A stretch of 64,000 bases of DNA from JANWYT01 sp034432435 (GCA_034432435.1 DAOUBS010000004.1:7068-71067); one strand, 5' to 3'. Shown: positions 43,080 to 51,799, counted from the first letter of the stretch. Made by a program: numbers and translations. Notes: generated by a model not told the origin, from the letters alone.

Positions 43080-43973
43080 CTAGCTCACTGCCACGTCGAG
43101 CCGGTCGCGCAGCCAATCACCTAACGTTCCCACGGCCAATACCAGCAGCATCAGGGCGACGCCGGGCAGGGTGGCCAACCACCACGCCGACGATAGATAG
43201 TCGCGCCCGTCGTTGATCATGCCGCCCCACGAGGGCGTGGGCGGCTGGACGCCGATCCCGAGGAAGCTCAGGCCGCTTTCCAACAGGATGATGCGCCCCA
43301 CGCTCAGCGTCCCTAAGACCAGCAGCGGCCCGGCCAAGTTGGGCAGCATGTGGCGCAGCATGATGTAGCCGTCCCGCGCGCCGAGGCTGCGCGCCGCTAC
43401 GATGAACTCCCGTTCGCGCAGCGAGAGCACCTCCCCGCGGATCACTCGCGCATAGAGCGACCACGTCGAGATGGCCGCCAGCCCGATCAGCACGGGCAGG
43501 CTGCGCCCTCACCCCAGCGCCACCGCCACCGCCAACAGCACGAACGGCAGCGCTAACTGCACATCGACCAAGTACATGATGAACTCGTCCAGCCAGCCGC
43601 GGAAGTAGCCGCTGATGACCCCAAGCAGCGTGCCGAGCGCCAGCCCGATCAACGTCGACACTACCCCCACCAGCAGCGAGATGCGCCCGCCGTGCAAGAT
43701 GCGCGTCAGCACGTCGCGGCCAGTGGCGTCCGTCCCGAGGGGGTATTCAGCCAGCGTCAGCGGCGGGGCCAGCCGCGCCCGCAGGTTGATCGCCTCTGGT
43801 CGGTGCGGCGTGAGCACGTCGGCCAGCAGCACAGCAGCCGTCATCACCACCAGCACGGCCACGCTCAGCAGCACGCTGAGGTTGATGCGGCGCAGGCGGC
43901 GGCGCGGCGGCGCGTTGACTTTGGTTTCAAGCGGCAAATTAGCGACCGAGTTGGAGAGCGTCGTTTGCGTCAT
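43080..43973 (-). pseudogene. DppC-like ABC permease interrupted by an in-frame TGA
   Basis: Two open frames, 43509-43973 (154 residues) and 43080-43493 (137 residues), lie in the same reading frame and together make one complete DppC-like permease. The first ends LPFVLLAVAVALG and then meets TGA at 43509-43511. The second resumes SLPVLIGLAAISTW and carries the EAA loop (EREFIVAARSLGA). Only the TGA and one or two extra codons (GGG CGC) separate them. It overlaps the DppB stop by four bases. It may be a nonsense mutation, a small insertion or a sequence error; a split functional permease is unlikely. Confidence 0.8.
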
Positions 43974-44896
43974 CGGGCGGTTCGTCCTTCAATGCGTGGG
44001 TCGATCAAGAAGTAGAGCAGGTCAACCACCATGTTGACGAGGCAGAAGGCCGCTGCGGAGATCAGCACGATCGTTTGGATGATCGGATAGTCGCGCCCGC
44101 CGATGGAGGCCACCGCGAGCTGACCGATGCCCGGCCACGCGAACACCGTCTCCACGATGGCCGAGCCGCTGATGATCGTTGCTACTTGCAGGCCGATCAC
44201 GGTGATGACGGGGATGAGGGCGTTGCGCAGCGCGTGGCGGTAGACGACGTCACGCTCTGAGAGGCCTTTGGAGCGCGCTGTGCGCACGTAGCCTGTGTTG
44301 AGCACCTCCAGCATTGAGGAGCGCGTCAGCCGAACGATGATCGCCAGCGGGTAGATCAGCAGGGTGAGCGTCGGCAGGATGAGGTGGGCGGGCGTGTCGC
44401 TGCCAAAGGTCGGCGTCCAGCGCAGCGTGACCCCGAACAGCAAGATCAGCAGGATGCCGATGAAGAAGGGCGGCAGCGCCTGCCCCGCCAGCGTGAGTGA
44501 CATCACGAAGCGATCAAGCGTGGTGTCGCGGCGGCGCGCGACGATTACCCCAAGCGGGATGCCCACCAGCGTTGAGATCACCAGCGCGGGGATGCCGAGT
44601 TGCAGCGTGAGCGGGATGCGCTCAAGGACGACTTCCAACGCGGGCCGCCGCAGCACGATCGACGTGCCGAGGTCACCTTGCAGCAGGTTGGCGATGTAGA
44701 TGGCAAACTGGGTCGGCAGTGGCTCGTTCAAGCCGAGGCTGGTGCGGATGCGCTCATAGTCCTCCAGCGTGGCGGTCTGGGGCAGCATCATCGCCACCGG
44801 GTCGCCGGTGACGCGCCCCAGGATAAACGTCAGCAGCACAACGCCGAACAGCGTTAACAGGGTGCGCAGGCTGCGAGTGAGCAAAAATCGGGTCAT
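43970..44896 (-). CDS. Peptide/nickel-type ABC transporter permease, DppB-like (second operon)
   Basis: This 308-residue membrane protein starts MTRFLLTRSLRTLLTLFGVV and has GDPVAMMLP near residue 31, the region typical of DppB. The EAA loop reads YVRTARSKGLSERDV near residue 200, and the C-terminus is FLIDPRIEGR. It is first in the second peptide operon and its TGA overlaps the start of the interrupted DppC gene. About six helices are expected. The ATPase subunits are not in the window. Confidence 0.94.
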   Translation of the reverse strand: MTRFLLTRSLRTLLTLFGVVLLTFILGRVTGDPVAMMLPQTATLEDYERIRTSLGLNEPLPTQFAIYIANLLQGDLGTSIVLRRPALEVVLERIPLTLQLGIPALVISTLVGIPLGVIVARRRDTTLDRFVMSLTLAGQALPPFFIGILLILLFGVTLRWTPTFGSDTPAHLILPTLTLLIYPLAIIVRLTRSSMLEVLNTGYVRTARSKGLSERDVVYRHALRNALIPVITVIGLQVATIISGSAIVETVFAWPGIGQLAVASIGGRDYPIIQTIVLISAAAFCLVNMVVDLLYFLIDPRIEGRTAR

Positions 44897-45113
44897 GTGG
44901 CGCTCGGTGTGGTGTTCATTGCAATGTATTGCACCACCGGCGAGTTATGAGTCGTTTACGAGAATGTTAAGAAGCGTATGCAAATTGTCGACAGTAGACT
45001 TAATTCAGCTGGTTTTCATGTTTGGTTTATCACAGATTGAGAAAGAGGCAGTAAGCGGCATTGTCGGGACAGACACATCCGCAGCGGAAGCCCCCTTCAG
45101 GGGGTGCGCCCTA

Positions 45114-45135
45114 GCCGAGTGCTTCAGCGCTCGGC
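45114..45135. repeat. Dispersed palindromic repeat, family B copy 3
   Basis: GCCGAGTGCTTCAGCGCTCG followed by GC. It matches the copies at 4721 and 34475 except for single bases. Confidence 0.8.
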
Positions 45136-45145
45136 GACAACTACG

Positions 45146-45165
45146 CCCGCGGCTGAAGCCACGGG
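45146..45165. repeat. Dispersed palindromic repeat, family C copy 1
   Basis: CCCGCGGCTGAAGCCACGGG forms a stem with one mismatch and a TGAA loop. Its right half and flank, in reverse, recur at 59913-59928. Confidence 0.65.
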
Positions 45166-45235
45166 CTAGCACGCAGGGGCTGGGGGCAGTGGCGTTTTCG
45201 CAGCGAATCTAAACATGCTTTACTCATCTTGCTGT

Positions 45236-45265
45236 TTGACTTCATTTAGAAACCTGCTCTATAAT
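45236..45265 (+). promoter_or_regulatory. Sigma-70-type promoter of the small charged protein
   Basis: TTGACT at 45236-45241 and TATAAT at 45260-45265 are separated by 18 bases. Transcription should begin near 45272, 65 bases before the preferred ATG. Confidence 0.75.
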
Positions 45266-45336
45266 GCTTTTTACTTAACAAGGGCGGCGTGCACCAAAAC
45301 AACGATCATCGGAGGGCATCGAAAGGCCTGCCACAC

Positions 45337-45507
45337 ATGGCAAAGACGAAACGCACTATTTGGGATGAATTGATCGAAATTGGCAAAGAAATTGCCGACA
45401 AAATTGAGGAAACGCTCAACCCACGCCGTCGCAAACCTGCTCGCGTTCCCGTGCCGATTCCTGTGCGCAACGGCGGGCGTCGCCCCGATCCATATCACAA
45501 ACGTTGA
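45337..45507 (+). CDS. Small highly charged protein (56 residues), unknown
   Basis: The protein starts MAKTKRTIWDELIEIGKEIA, has a predicted amphipathic acidic helix, and ends in a basic Pro/Arg-rich tail (PRRRKPARVPVPIPV). It has its own near-consensus promoter and a good terminator, so it is a dedicated single-gene unit. A GTG at 45289 with an AAGGG site would add 16 residues. No family was recognised. The strong expression signals and the charge pattern suggest a nucleic-acid- or ribosome-associated protein, but that is a guess. Confidence 0.65.
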   Translation: MAKTKRTIWDELIEIGKEIADKIEETLNPRRRKPARVPVPIPVRNGGRRPDPYHKR

Positions 45508-45515
45508 ACCAAAAC

Positions 45516-45537
45516 AGCTCCACAAGGGGGCTTTTTT
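45516..45537 (+). terminator. Rho-independent terminator of the small charged protein gene
   Basis: A six-base-pair stem AGCTCC/GGGGCT (one G-U pair, five-base loop) is followed by a run of six T, nine bases after the stop. Confidence 0.75.
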
Positions 45538-45555
45538 ATTTCTGCCCTGCGCGGC

Positions 45556-46137
45556 TCATTCAACTTCGATGTGATCGCCCTCCATGCTAGTAATCGTGGC
45601 TAGCGCCACAATCGGCACGTCGTAGCCTGCGGCAACCAGCGCCTGTCGCCCGCCTTCGAATGTCTTTTCCACCACCACCCCCACGCCGACCAAGTGCGCC
45701 CTGGCGGCTACGACCATGCGCGCTAGCGCCTTAAGCGTCTCGCCGGTGGCGAGGAAGTCGTCAATCACCAGCACGCGCTCATCTGCCCGCAGAAATTCGC
45801 CGCTGACGAGCAGTTCGACGACGCCGCCCTTCGTGTGGCTGGGGGCGGTCTCAAGGTAGATCGGCCCCGCCATCGTGATCGGGCGCTTCTTGCGCGCGTA
45901 GACCACGGGCACGCCCAACTCGAGGCCGGTCATCATGGCGGGCGCGATGCCGCTGATCTCGGCAGTCAAGATGCGATCGACGTTGATCGAGCGAAACGCC
46001 TCGGCCAGCGCCTGGCCCATCCCGGCCATGAGCTGCGGATCAAGCTGGTGGTTCAGCAGGCTGTCGATCTTCAGGATGCCGTGGCCGAGATTGCGGCCTT
46101 CTGCGCGGATGCGTTCAACGAGGGGTTGATAGCTCAT
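45556..46137 (-). CDS. xpt: Xanthine phosphoribosyltransferase
   Basis: This 193-residue type I phosphoribosyltransferase follows Bacillus Xpt closely. It shows ILKIDSLLNHQLDP near residue 21, the TAEISGIAPA loop near 58, VVYARKKRP near 78 and the PRPP-binding motif VLVIDDFLATGET near 122. It converts xanthine and PRPP to XMP for purine salvage. No uracil/xanthine permease gene is adjacent, unlike the xpt-pbuX operon. The 74-base upstream gap is shared with the divergent DUF58 gene and is too small for a purine riboswitch with expression platform. Confidence 0.92.
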   Translation of the reverse strand: MSYQPLVERIRAEGRNLGHGILKIDSLLNHQLDPQLMAGMGQALAEAFRSINVDRILTAEISGIAPAMMTGLELGVPVVYARKKRPITMAGPIYLETAPSHTKGGVVELLVSGEFLRADERVLVIDDFLATGETLKALARMVVAARAHLVGVGVVVEKTFEGGRQALVAAGYDVPIVALATITSMEGDHIEVE

Positions 46138-46167
46138 AAGCGGCTCTCTTCGTTAGCAAGACAGATG

Positions 46168-46173
46168 TATAAT
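46168..46173 (+). promoter_or_regulatory. -10 element (TATAAT) for the DUF58 gene
   Basis: A perfect TATAAT lies 38 bases before the ATG at 46212. No -35 match at the usual spacing was found. Confidence 0.5.
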
Positions 46174-46211
46174 GCGTAAGTATACGCCTGTGTGTAGGCT
46201 GAGATAAGCCC

Positions 46212-47102
46212 ATGCCAGACCTTTTACCCGACGCGCTGCGCCAGCGGCTGATGCGCCTGCGCCTGCGCCCACGGCAAACGCGCCGCGGCGGCCTCATGGG
46301 CGAGCGTCGCAGCGCTCGCCGTGGCACGAGCCTTGAGTTCGCCGACTTTCGCAACTACGTCGCAGGCGACGACCTGCGCAAGCTCGACTGGAACGCTTTG
46401 GCCCGGCTTGACCGCCCCATCGTCAAGCTCTACGAGGACGAACAAGACGCGCTCGTTCACCTGCTGCTGGACGATTCCGCCAGCATGGGGGCGCTGCCCG
46501 ACGACCCGATCAGCGCAGCAAAGGGGCAGGCGGCGCGCCAGATCGCGGCGGGGCTGGGCTTCATCGCGCTCAACACTAACGACCGCCTGACGCTCACCCG
46601 GCTGAGCGCCCCGCAAGAGCCGAGCTTCAGTGGGCGCGGGCGCGGCAGCGTGGCGGGCTTGCTGCGGGCGTTAGATACGGATTTTTTTGACGGCCCGACG
46701 GACATCGTCGAGGCGCTGCGACGCTTCAGCCAACGCGAGCGGCGTAGCGGCATGGCCTTCCTCATCAGCGATCTGTTCACCGAGGGCGACCTCGACGCCG
46801 GGCTGCGCGCCCTGCTGGCCGCCCATCACGAGGTGACCGTGCTGCACACCCTCAGCCCTGAGGAACAGCAGCCCACCCTCAGCGGCGACCTGCGCTTGAT
46901 CGACGTAGAGACAAACGCCGCCGCCGAGCTGACGATCACGGCTGACCTCTACGACCAGTATCGGCAGTCATTGGAGGCGAGGCGGAAGGGTATCCGCGCG
47001 ATGTGTGCGCGGCGCGGGGTGCGCTATCTGCCCGTCACGACCAGCGACCCGCTGGAGCAGCTCTTCCTGCGCGACCTAAAGCGCCTCGGCGTTGTGTCGT
47101 AG
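46212..47102 (+). CDS. DUF58 domain protein (von Willebrand A-like)
   Basis: This 296-residue protein has the DUF58 core: GERRSARRGTSLEFADFRNY near residue 30, GDDLRKLDWNALARLDRP near 52, and the MIDAS-like LLLDDSASM near residue 87. These proteins usually pair with a MoxR ATPase and act in assembly or activation of large complexes. Here no MoxR gene is adjacent. There are no membrane helices, unlike longer DUF58 relatives. It diverges from xpt with 74 bases between the start codons. Confidence 0.9.
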   Translation: MPDLLPDALRQRLMRLRLRPRQTRRGGLMGERRSARRGTSLEFADFRNYVAGDDLRKLDWNALARLDRPIVKLYEDEQDALVHLLLDDSASMGALPDDPISAAKGQAARQIAAGLGFIALNTNDRLTLTRLSAPQEPSFSGRGRGSVAGLLRALDTDFFDGPTDIVEALRRFSQRERRSGMAFLISDLFTEGDLDAGLRALLAAHHEVTVLHTLSPEEQQPTLSGDLRLIDVETNAAAELTITADLYDQYRQSLEARRKGIRAMCARRGVRYLPVTTSDPLEQLFLRDLKRLGVVS

Positions 47103-47120
47103 GGGGCCTCAGCCCTGAGT

Positions 47121-47180
47121 CTCCTCTACACGGGTGATCGCAAGGCAGATGACGTCACGAGGAAATTTAGGGGTGAGGCC
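47121..47180 (+). repeat. Dispersed degenerate repeat, family D copy 2
   Basis: Begins CTCCTCTACACGGGTGATCG and ends GGGTGAGGCC, in the same order as 34344-34418 but diverged in between. Confidence 0.5.
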
Positions 47181-47293
47181 TCTGACGGTCAGGTTATCTT
47201 TAAACACACCCTGCCAACCCGAAAGGTTGCGTTCGCTTTGACGTTGTGGCAAAATTCACACTTAAATAGGTGAGAATAGTTTGGTCGCAACGC

Positions 47294-47671
47294 ATGCATG
47301 CGTTAAAAGTGTTGGTGGTAGAAGATGACATCGGCTTGTGCGTGATTTACGAACGAATTCTTGTCAAGATGGATTGCCAAGTGAGGATCGCCCGCGACGG
47401 CCACTACGCTTTGCAGCTCCTCCAGACGTTTACGCCGCATCTCATCTTCTTGGACATCTACCTGCCGTTTGTGAGCGGACTGACGGTTCTACAGCATATC
47501 GAGGCGGATCCCAAGCTAGCGCAAGCCCACGTCGTCGTCTCCAGCTCGTCGCGCGATTATGAGCGCCAAGTCTTGCAATACTCCAACACGCAGTTCATCC
47601 TCAAGCCGATCATGCCGACGCAAATCCGCCATATTGTCGCGGAGATGCTTCAATCGCCTCGGCAAGGCTAG
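47294..47671 (+). CDS. Single-domain response regulator (receiver only)
   Basis: This 125-residue receiver opens MHALKVLVVEDDIGLC, has the phospho-acceptor in LIFLDIYLPFVSG near residue 53, a Ser run (VVVSSSSRD) where the conserved Thr/Ser lies, and FILKPI with the conserved Lys. It has no output domain and no adjacent kinase. A TTGACG/TTAAAT pair (47238-47267, 18-base spacing) may be its promoter. The stop overlaps the convergent sufU gene by four bases. Confidence 0.88.
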   Translation: MHALKVLVVEDDIGLCVIYERILVKMDCQVRIARDGHYALQLLQTFTPHLIFLDIYLPFVSGLTVLQHIEADPKLAQAHVVVSSSSRDYERQVLQYSNTQFILKPIMPTQIRHIVAEMLQSPRQG

Positions 47672-48096
47672 CGGCTGGCTTGGCCGCAAGCGATCACTTC
47701 TTCTAACGCCCGCCACGCCAACATCGCGCATTTGACGCGCGCCGGCAGCCGCCGCACCCCCTCCAGCGCTTCGAGTTCCTCAAGTGCCGGGTCGAGCAGG
47801 TCACCCGCGGTGATGAATGCCCGAAAGTTGGCCAGCAGGTGGGCCGCCTCATCAACCGTGCGGCCTTTGATCGCCTCGGTCATCATCGACGCGGACGCCG
47901 TGCTAATGGCGCACCCCTGCGACTCGAAACGCACGTCCACGATGCGGCCATCGCGCACCTCGGCGTAGAGGTCGATCTCGTCACCGCAGGTGGGGTTGTC
48001 TTGGTGGCAGTGGCACGTCGCATCGGGCAGCGTCCCGTGATTGTGCGGGGACTGGGCATGCGCAAGGATGACCTCACGATACAGGTCATGAGACAT
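47668..48096 (-). CDS. sufU: Iron-sulphur cluster assembly sulphur acceptor SufU
   Basis: This 142-residue IscU-like protein has the three SufU cysteines in family context: NPTCGDEIDL near residue 37, ESQGCAISTASASMM near 62 and RVKCAMLAWRAL near 122. The insertion between the second and third cysteines marks it as SufU rather than IscU. It receives sulphur from SufS, usually through a zinc-thiolate exchange. It overlaps the sufS gene by 11 bases. The sufBCD genes are not in the window. Confidence 0.94.
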   Translation of the reverse strand: MSHDLYREVILAHAQSPHNHGTLPDATCHCHQDNPTCGDEIDLYAEVRDGRIVDVRFESQGCAISTASASMMTEAIKGRTVDEAAHLLANFRAFITAGDLLDPALEELEALEGVRRLPARVKCAMLAWRALEEVIACGQASR

Positions 48097-49297
48097 GGAA
48101 CACCTCCAGCGCGTGGTGCAGCCCGTCGATCAGCGCGTCTACCTCAGCGGGCTGGTTGTAGAAGGCGAGGCTGGCGCGCGCGCTGGCAGGCACGCCAAAG
48201 CGCTTGCCGAGCGGCTGCGCGCAGTGATGCCCCGCGCGGATGGCGATCCCGCGCTCATCCAGCAGCGTAGACAGGTCGTGCGCGTGGATGTTCCCCAGCG
48301 TGAAGGCAAACACCGCGCCGCGCTCGGGCGCGTTCCCCAGCAGGCGCAGCCCTTCCACCTCGCGCAGCTTGCCGAGCGCGTAGGCCGTCAAGTCGTGCTC
48401 GTAGGCGGCAATCTCGGCCATGCCCACGCTGTTGAGGTAGTCCACCGCCGCCCCCAGCGTGATCGCCTCAGCGATGGGAGGCGTGCCTGCCTCGAACTTG
48501 GCCGGCGGCTCGGCGTAGGTCACGCGGTCTAACTCTACTTTGACGATCATATCACCGCCGCCGAGGAAGGGGAGCATCGCCTCCAGTAGCGCCAGCCGCC
48601 CCCACAGGACACCGATGCCGGTCGGCCCGCACATCTTGTGCCCGCTGAAGGCGTAGAAATCACAGCCCAGCGCCTGAACGTCCACAGGCAGGTGCAGCAG
48701 CGCCTGCGCCCCATCCACCAGCACCACCGCGCCAGCCGCGTGCGCCGCGTCAGCGATCTGCCGCACGGGGTTGATCGTCCCCAGCACGTTGGAAGCGTGG
48801 ACGAACGACACCAGCTTCACGCCCTTCAAGCGCTGCTCGAGATCGCTCAGGTCGAGTGTGCCGTCGTCGTGGACGGGCAGGTAGCGCACCTCGATCCCGA
48901 TCTGATCGCGCAGGATTTGCCACGGGACGAGGTTGCTATGATGCTCCATCACGGTTAGCAGCACCGCATCGCCCGCTTTGAGGAACTTGCGCCCCCATGC
49001 GTTCGCCACCAAGTTGATGCCCTCGGTGGTGTTGCGGGTGAAGATCACCTCTTCGGTCTGCGGGGCGTGGATGAAGGCAGCTACCTTGCGCCGCGCTTCT
49101 TCGTAGGCGTGGGTGGCGGCCTCGCTCAAGGCGTGGATGCCGCGGTGCACGTTGGCGTTGATCGTGCGGTAGTAGGCCGCCTGCGCGTCGATCACGGCCT
49201 GCGGCTTCTGCGACGTGGCCGCATTGTCGAGGTAGACGAGCGGATGGCCGTGCACGGTTTGGTTCAAGATTGGGAAGTCAGCGCGCACATTACGCAT
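48086..49297 (-). CDS. sufS: Cysteine desulfurase SufS
   Basis: This 403-residue PLP enzyme of class II cysteine desulfurases starts DFPILNQTVHGHPLVYLDNA. It has FTRNTTEGINLVA near residue 90, the PLP lysine in FYAFSGHKMCGPTG near 225, and the active cysteine in IRAGHHCAQPL near 360. It takes sulphur from cysteine for cluster assembly, with SufU as acceptor. The two genes overlap and form one unit. Confidence 0.96.
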   Translation of the reverse strand: MRNVRADFPILNQTVHGHPLVYLDNAATSQKPQAVIDAQAAYYRTINANVHRGIHALSEAATHAYEEARRKVAAFIHAPQTEEVIFTRNTTEGINLVANAWGRKFLKAGDAVLLTVMEHHSNLVPWQILRDQIGIEVRYLPVHDDGTLDLSDLEQRLKGVKLVSFVHASNVLGTINPVRQIADAAHAAGAVVLVDGAQALLHLPVDVQALGCDFYAFSGHKMCGPTGIGVLWGRLALLEAMLPFLGGGDMIVKVELDRVTYAEPPAKFEAGTPPIAEAITLGAAVDYLNSVGMAEIAAYEHDLTAYALGKLREVEGLRLLGNAPERGAVFAFTLGNIHAHDLSTLLDERGIAIRAGHHCAQPLGKRFGVPASARASLAFYNQPAEVDALIDGLHHALEVFHVS

Positions 49298-49635
49298 AAG
49301 GATTTTCCTAAACAGCCATCGTTTTAACTATGATACCTAATTTGCTGCGCTGACCGTTACACCTTCTCTGTTTGGTTTCCTTTTTCCTCATGGCTTTAAC
49401 CCTCAAGCTTCCTCTTTCGGTGAAGAAGGCAGCTTCAGCGGCCGACATATCGTAGGGGCGCAGCCTGCCGCGTCTGTTGTGGCCTCATCCCCTAACCCCT
49501 TTCTCCTCTGCTGGTCGCAGGCAGACCAGTTCGAGAAGGCGGCACGCCAATGGTCTTTGTGGGGTTTGGCGTGCCACCCCCTGTGCGCATCACCAATGTG
49601 CTAAAACCTAAGCAAACCCTTAAAAACCACTTAAC
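49298..49635. other. Gene-free stretch upstream of sufS
   Basis: No coding frame is supported. It holds a degenerate family A repeat at 49451-49474 and a rough inverted family D repeat at 49481-49533. A CTTCACC-rich stretch upstream of sufS shows no clear hairpin. Confidence 0.5.
49451..49474. repeat. Dispersed repeat, family A, degenerate copy
   Basis: CGTAGGGGCGCAGCCTGCCG shares the CGTAGGGGC opening and GCCTGCCG centre with the copies at 36406 and 41356, but the palindrome has decayed. Confidence 0.45.
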
Positions 49636-49665
49636 TTGACTTTTCAGCGGTGTCTCTCGTACAGT
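49636..49665 (+). promoter_or_regulatory. Sigma-70-type promoter of the cold-shock gene
   Basis: TTGACT at 49636-49641 and TACAGT at 49660-49665 are 18 bases apart. This implies a start near 49672 and an untranslated leader of about 170 bases. Confidence 0.6.
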
Positions 49666-49671
49666 CTAGAT

Positions 49672-49842
49672 GAGCAATCCTGAAAGTCCTCGGTCGTTTG
49701 TTGTGGCAAAGATCTCCGTCGGTTGATGAACCTGTAAGTGATCCAAACGCCTTTAGGTTGACTTGTCATGTGGCGCGATGCGCGCCTGTTGTGGACTGCC
49801 CAGGGTGAGCTATCGTTAGAAAGTGTATGGAGTCTTTCAAGT
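49672..49842 (+). promoter_or_regulatory. Long 5' leader of the cold-shock gene
   Basis: The distance from the inferred transcription start to the ATG is about 170 bases, similar to the thermosensing leader of E. coli cspA. Several short complementary segments are present, such as the GGCGCGATGCGCGCC region at 49772-49786. Thermosensing is inferred from length and gene identity only. Confidence 0.45.
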
Positions 49843-50073
49843 ATGTCGCAGCGCATTGTTGGTGAAGTGAAGTGGTTTAACGCCGAAAAGGGCTATGGGT
49901 TCATCAAAATGGGAGACAGCAGCGCCGATATTTTCGTGCACTACTCCGCCATTGAGAGCAACGGGTATCGGACGCTGAACGAGGGCGACCGCGTTGAGTT
50001 CGAGATCGTTGATGGGCGCAAGGGCAAGCAGGCCAGCGGCGTTCGCGTGGTGCAGGCGGCTTCTAACAGCTAA
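49843..50073 (+). CDS. Cold-shock domain protein
   Basis: This protein of 76 residues is a single cold-shock domain. GEVKWFNAEKGYGFIKM carries RNP1 and DIFVHYSAIESNGYRTL carries RNP2. It binds single-stranded RNA and DNA and melts RNA structure. The ATG at 49843 has GGAG ten bases upstream, and the longer frame from 49768 is not supported. It has its own promoter with a long leader and a hairpin after the stop. Confidence 0.95.
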   Translation: MSQRIVGEVKWFNAEKGYGFIKMGDSSADIFVHYSAIESNGYRTLNEGDRVEFEIVDGRKGKQASGVRVVQAASNS

Positions 50074-50107
50074 CGTGCTGCCCATGTCTAGTTGATTCTT
50101 TTCGCAG

Positions 50108-50128
50108 GCCGCCTTGTTCAAAGGCGGC
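50108..50128. terminator. Stem-loop between cold-shock and HEAT genes, possible bidirectional terminator
   Basis: A perfect eight-base-pair stem GCCGCCTT/AAGGCGGC with a five-base loop lies between two convergent genes. The T run after it is poor on both strands (TTGTGAGTT on the plus strand), so efficiency is uncertain. Confidence 0.55.
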
Positions 50129-50135
50129 TTGTGAG

Positions 50136-51598
50136 TTACTCAAGCGGCTGCGGAAACACCGCGTTCAGCCAGCGCTGGACTGTGCTAAGCGCGCGCGGGC
50201 TGCCGATGCTTTGCAGCGCTTGGATCACGTAGCGGTTCATCATCGTGTCCTCAGGCGTGAGCAGCGTCTGCAAGGTGGCGAGGGCGCGCTCATCGGGCTG
50301 GCTCCACAGGGACGTGATCGCGCTGCCCTGCACGACAAAATCAGCATCATTTAGCGCAATTAGCAGCCAGTGAAAGGCCGGTTCGTAGCGTTCCTGCCGC
50401 CACAGCGCCACCGCCGCCCCCAGCTTGACGCGCATCTCTTGGGCACTCGTCAGTGCCAGTTTGAGCGCGTCCGCCGCCGTCGGCAGTTTGGCGAGGGCGG
50501 CTGTCGCTTGGCTCCACACGCCCACATCTTCATCAGCCAGCGCTCGCAACAGCTTCTCAACGGCCTCCGCTGCGCCTAACTCGCCCAAGACGCGCGCCGC
50601 CCCCTGCCGCACGCGCGCCTGTTTGTGGTCGAGCGCGGCGATCATCTGCGGGATGATGGCTGGCCCCTCCGCGATGAGCGCTTGCGCCGCGGCGTCGCGC
50701 GTCTGCACGTCTGGATGCGCTAGCCCGCGCACCATCTCGCGCACGCGGTAAGGGATCAGACGTTCGCGTGCAGTGGGCCGCCAGCGCTCCACAGCGGCGC
50801 GCGCGGCCTGTGTGCCAAGCTGCAGGAGCGCCTCCGCCGCGTACTGCGCCACAAAGACGTGGGCCGCTTGGTCTTGCACCTCGGTGAAGTCGTCCAGCAG
50901 GCCGATTAGCGCTGGTTCGGGGCGCGTGTCGGCTACCTCGCTGGCGAGCGTGCCCAGCGCCCACGCGGCTTTGGCGCGCACGTTGGGGATGGGGTCGCGC
51001 AGCGCGTCAATCAACGGCGGGATCAGCGTCGGGTCGGCCATCTCTCCCAGCGCCCACGCTGCGTTCGCGCGCAGCTTGGGATCGTCGGCGCGCAGCAGCG
51101 CACCAGCGGCGGAACCGCTGGACGCGCCCGAAGCTGCCCCAACGCCCACGCGGCCACGCTGGCCACAGCCCTCTCCGGGTCATCCAGCCGCTCGATCAGC
51201 GGGTCAATCGCGCGTGGGTCGCCTGATGCGCCCAGCACGTAAGCCGCTCGGCTGCGCACCCAGCTGTTCGGGTCGCCCAGCTTGGCGATGATCGGGTCTA
51301 CCACGTCGCTCGTGCCAAGCTGCGCGAGCGCGGTGATCGCCCGCTCACGGACGATCTCGTTTGGGTCGTCCAGCAGCAGCAGCAGGGCGGGCAGCGCATC
51401 CAACGCGCGGTTGAGGCCGAGGCCGCTGGCAGCGTTGGCGCGGATCGTGGCGTCGGGGTCACCTACGAGGGGCAGCAGCGCCACCACCGCGCGCGTATCG
51501 CGGCGCGTCGCTAGCGCGATGACGGCTTCCTGCCGCACCAGCCCGTCAGCGGCGCGCAGGCGCTCAATCAGATGGTCGATCTCGTCAGGGGCATCCAT
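50136..51598 (-). pseudogene. HEAT-repeat (PBS lyase-like) protein gene with a frameshift
   Basis: The 5' part (from the ATG at 51598) encodes HEAT repeats such as DEIDHLIERLRAADGLVRQE and VVDPIIAKLGDPNSWVRSRA, then shifts frame at about 51098-51106. The 3' frame continues the same repeat pattern (ALLRADDPKLRANAAWALGE) to the stop at 50136. Adding one base after GGTG in the coding strand joins them as PPLV-ALLRADD, exactly the repeat consensus. Full length would be about 487 residues. It may be a true mutation or a sequence error in a GC-rich tract. Intact, it would be a cytoplasmic binding scaffold. Confidence 0.75.
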
Positions 51599-51799
51599 AA
51601 AAGGGGCGAGTCGCTTTCTGTGATGGTCGGCTGCTATTGTAATCCAAACCGTGCGCAGGTCACGGGTGCGTGTGGGGTGAGCGTGTCGTGTGCTGTGCCC
51701 GCGTGGCCGTGGGAGAAGGGGGCGTGTCGCGCCTGTTTCTAGTTGCAACTTGCAGCCGTCTTTTCACGTATCTTTTTTAAGCTGGTTTACATAAACCTG

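Larger units (their letters stand above)
44897..45288. other. Gene-free stretch rich in short palindromes
   Basis: No coding frame is supported. The stretch holds a CCCCCTTCAGGGGG hairpin near 45091-45104, the family B copy at 45114, the family C copy at 45146, and the promoter at 45236. Confidence 0.6.

Noticed and set aside
43080..43973. TGA read as an amino acid (recoding) in the permease
   Set aside because: TGA ends many clearly complete genes here, such as those at 7364, 12771, 24774 and 26005, and no recoding structure is evident.
44897..45235. CRISPR-like or mobile-element array
   Set aside because: The palindromes differ from each other, are not evenly spaced and have no spacers, cas genes or transposase nearby.
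46138..46211. Purine riboswitch before xpt
   Set aside because: The gap is only 74 bases, is shared with a divergent promoter, and shows no purine-aptamer core.
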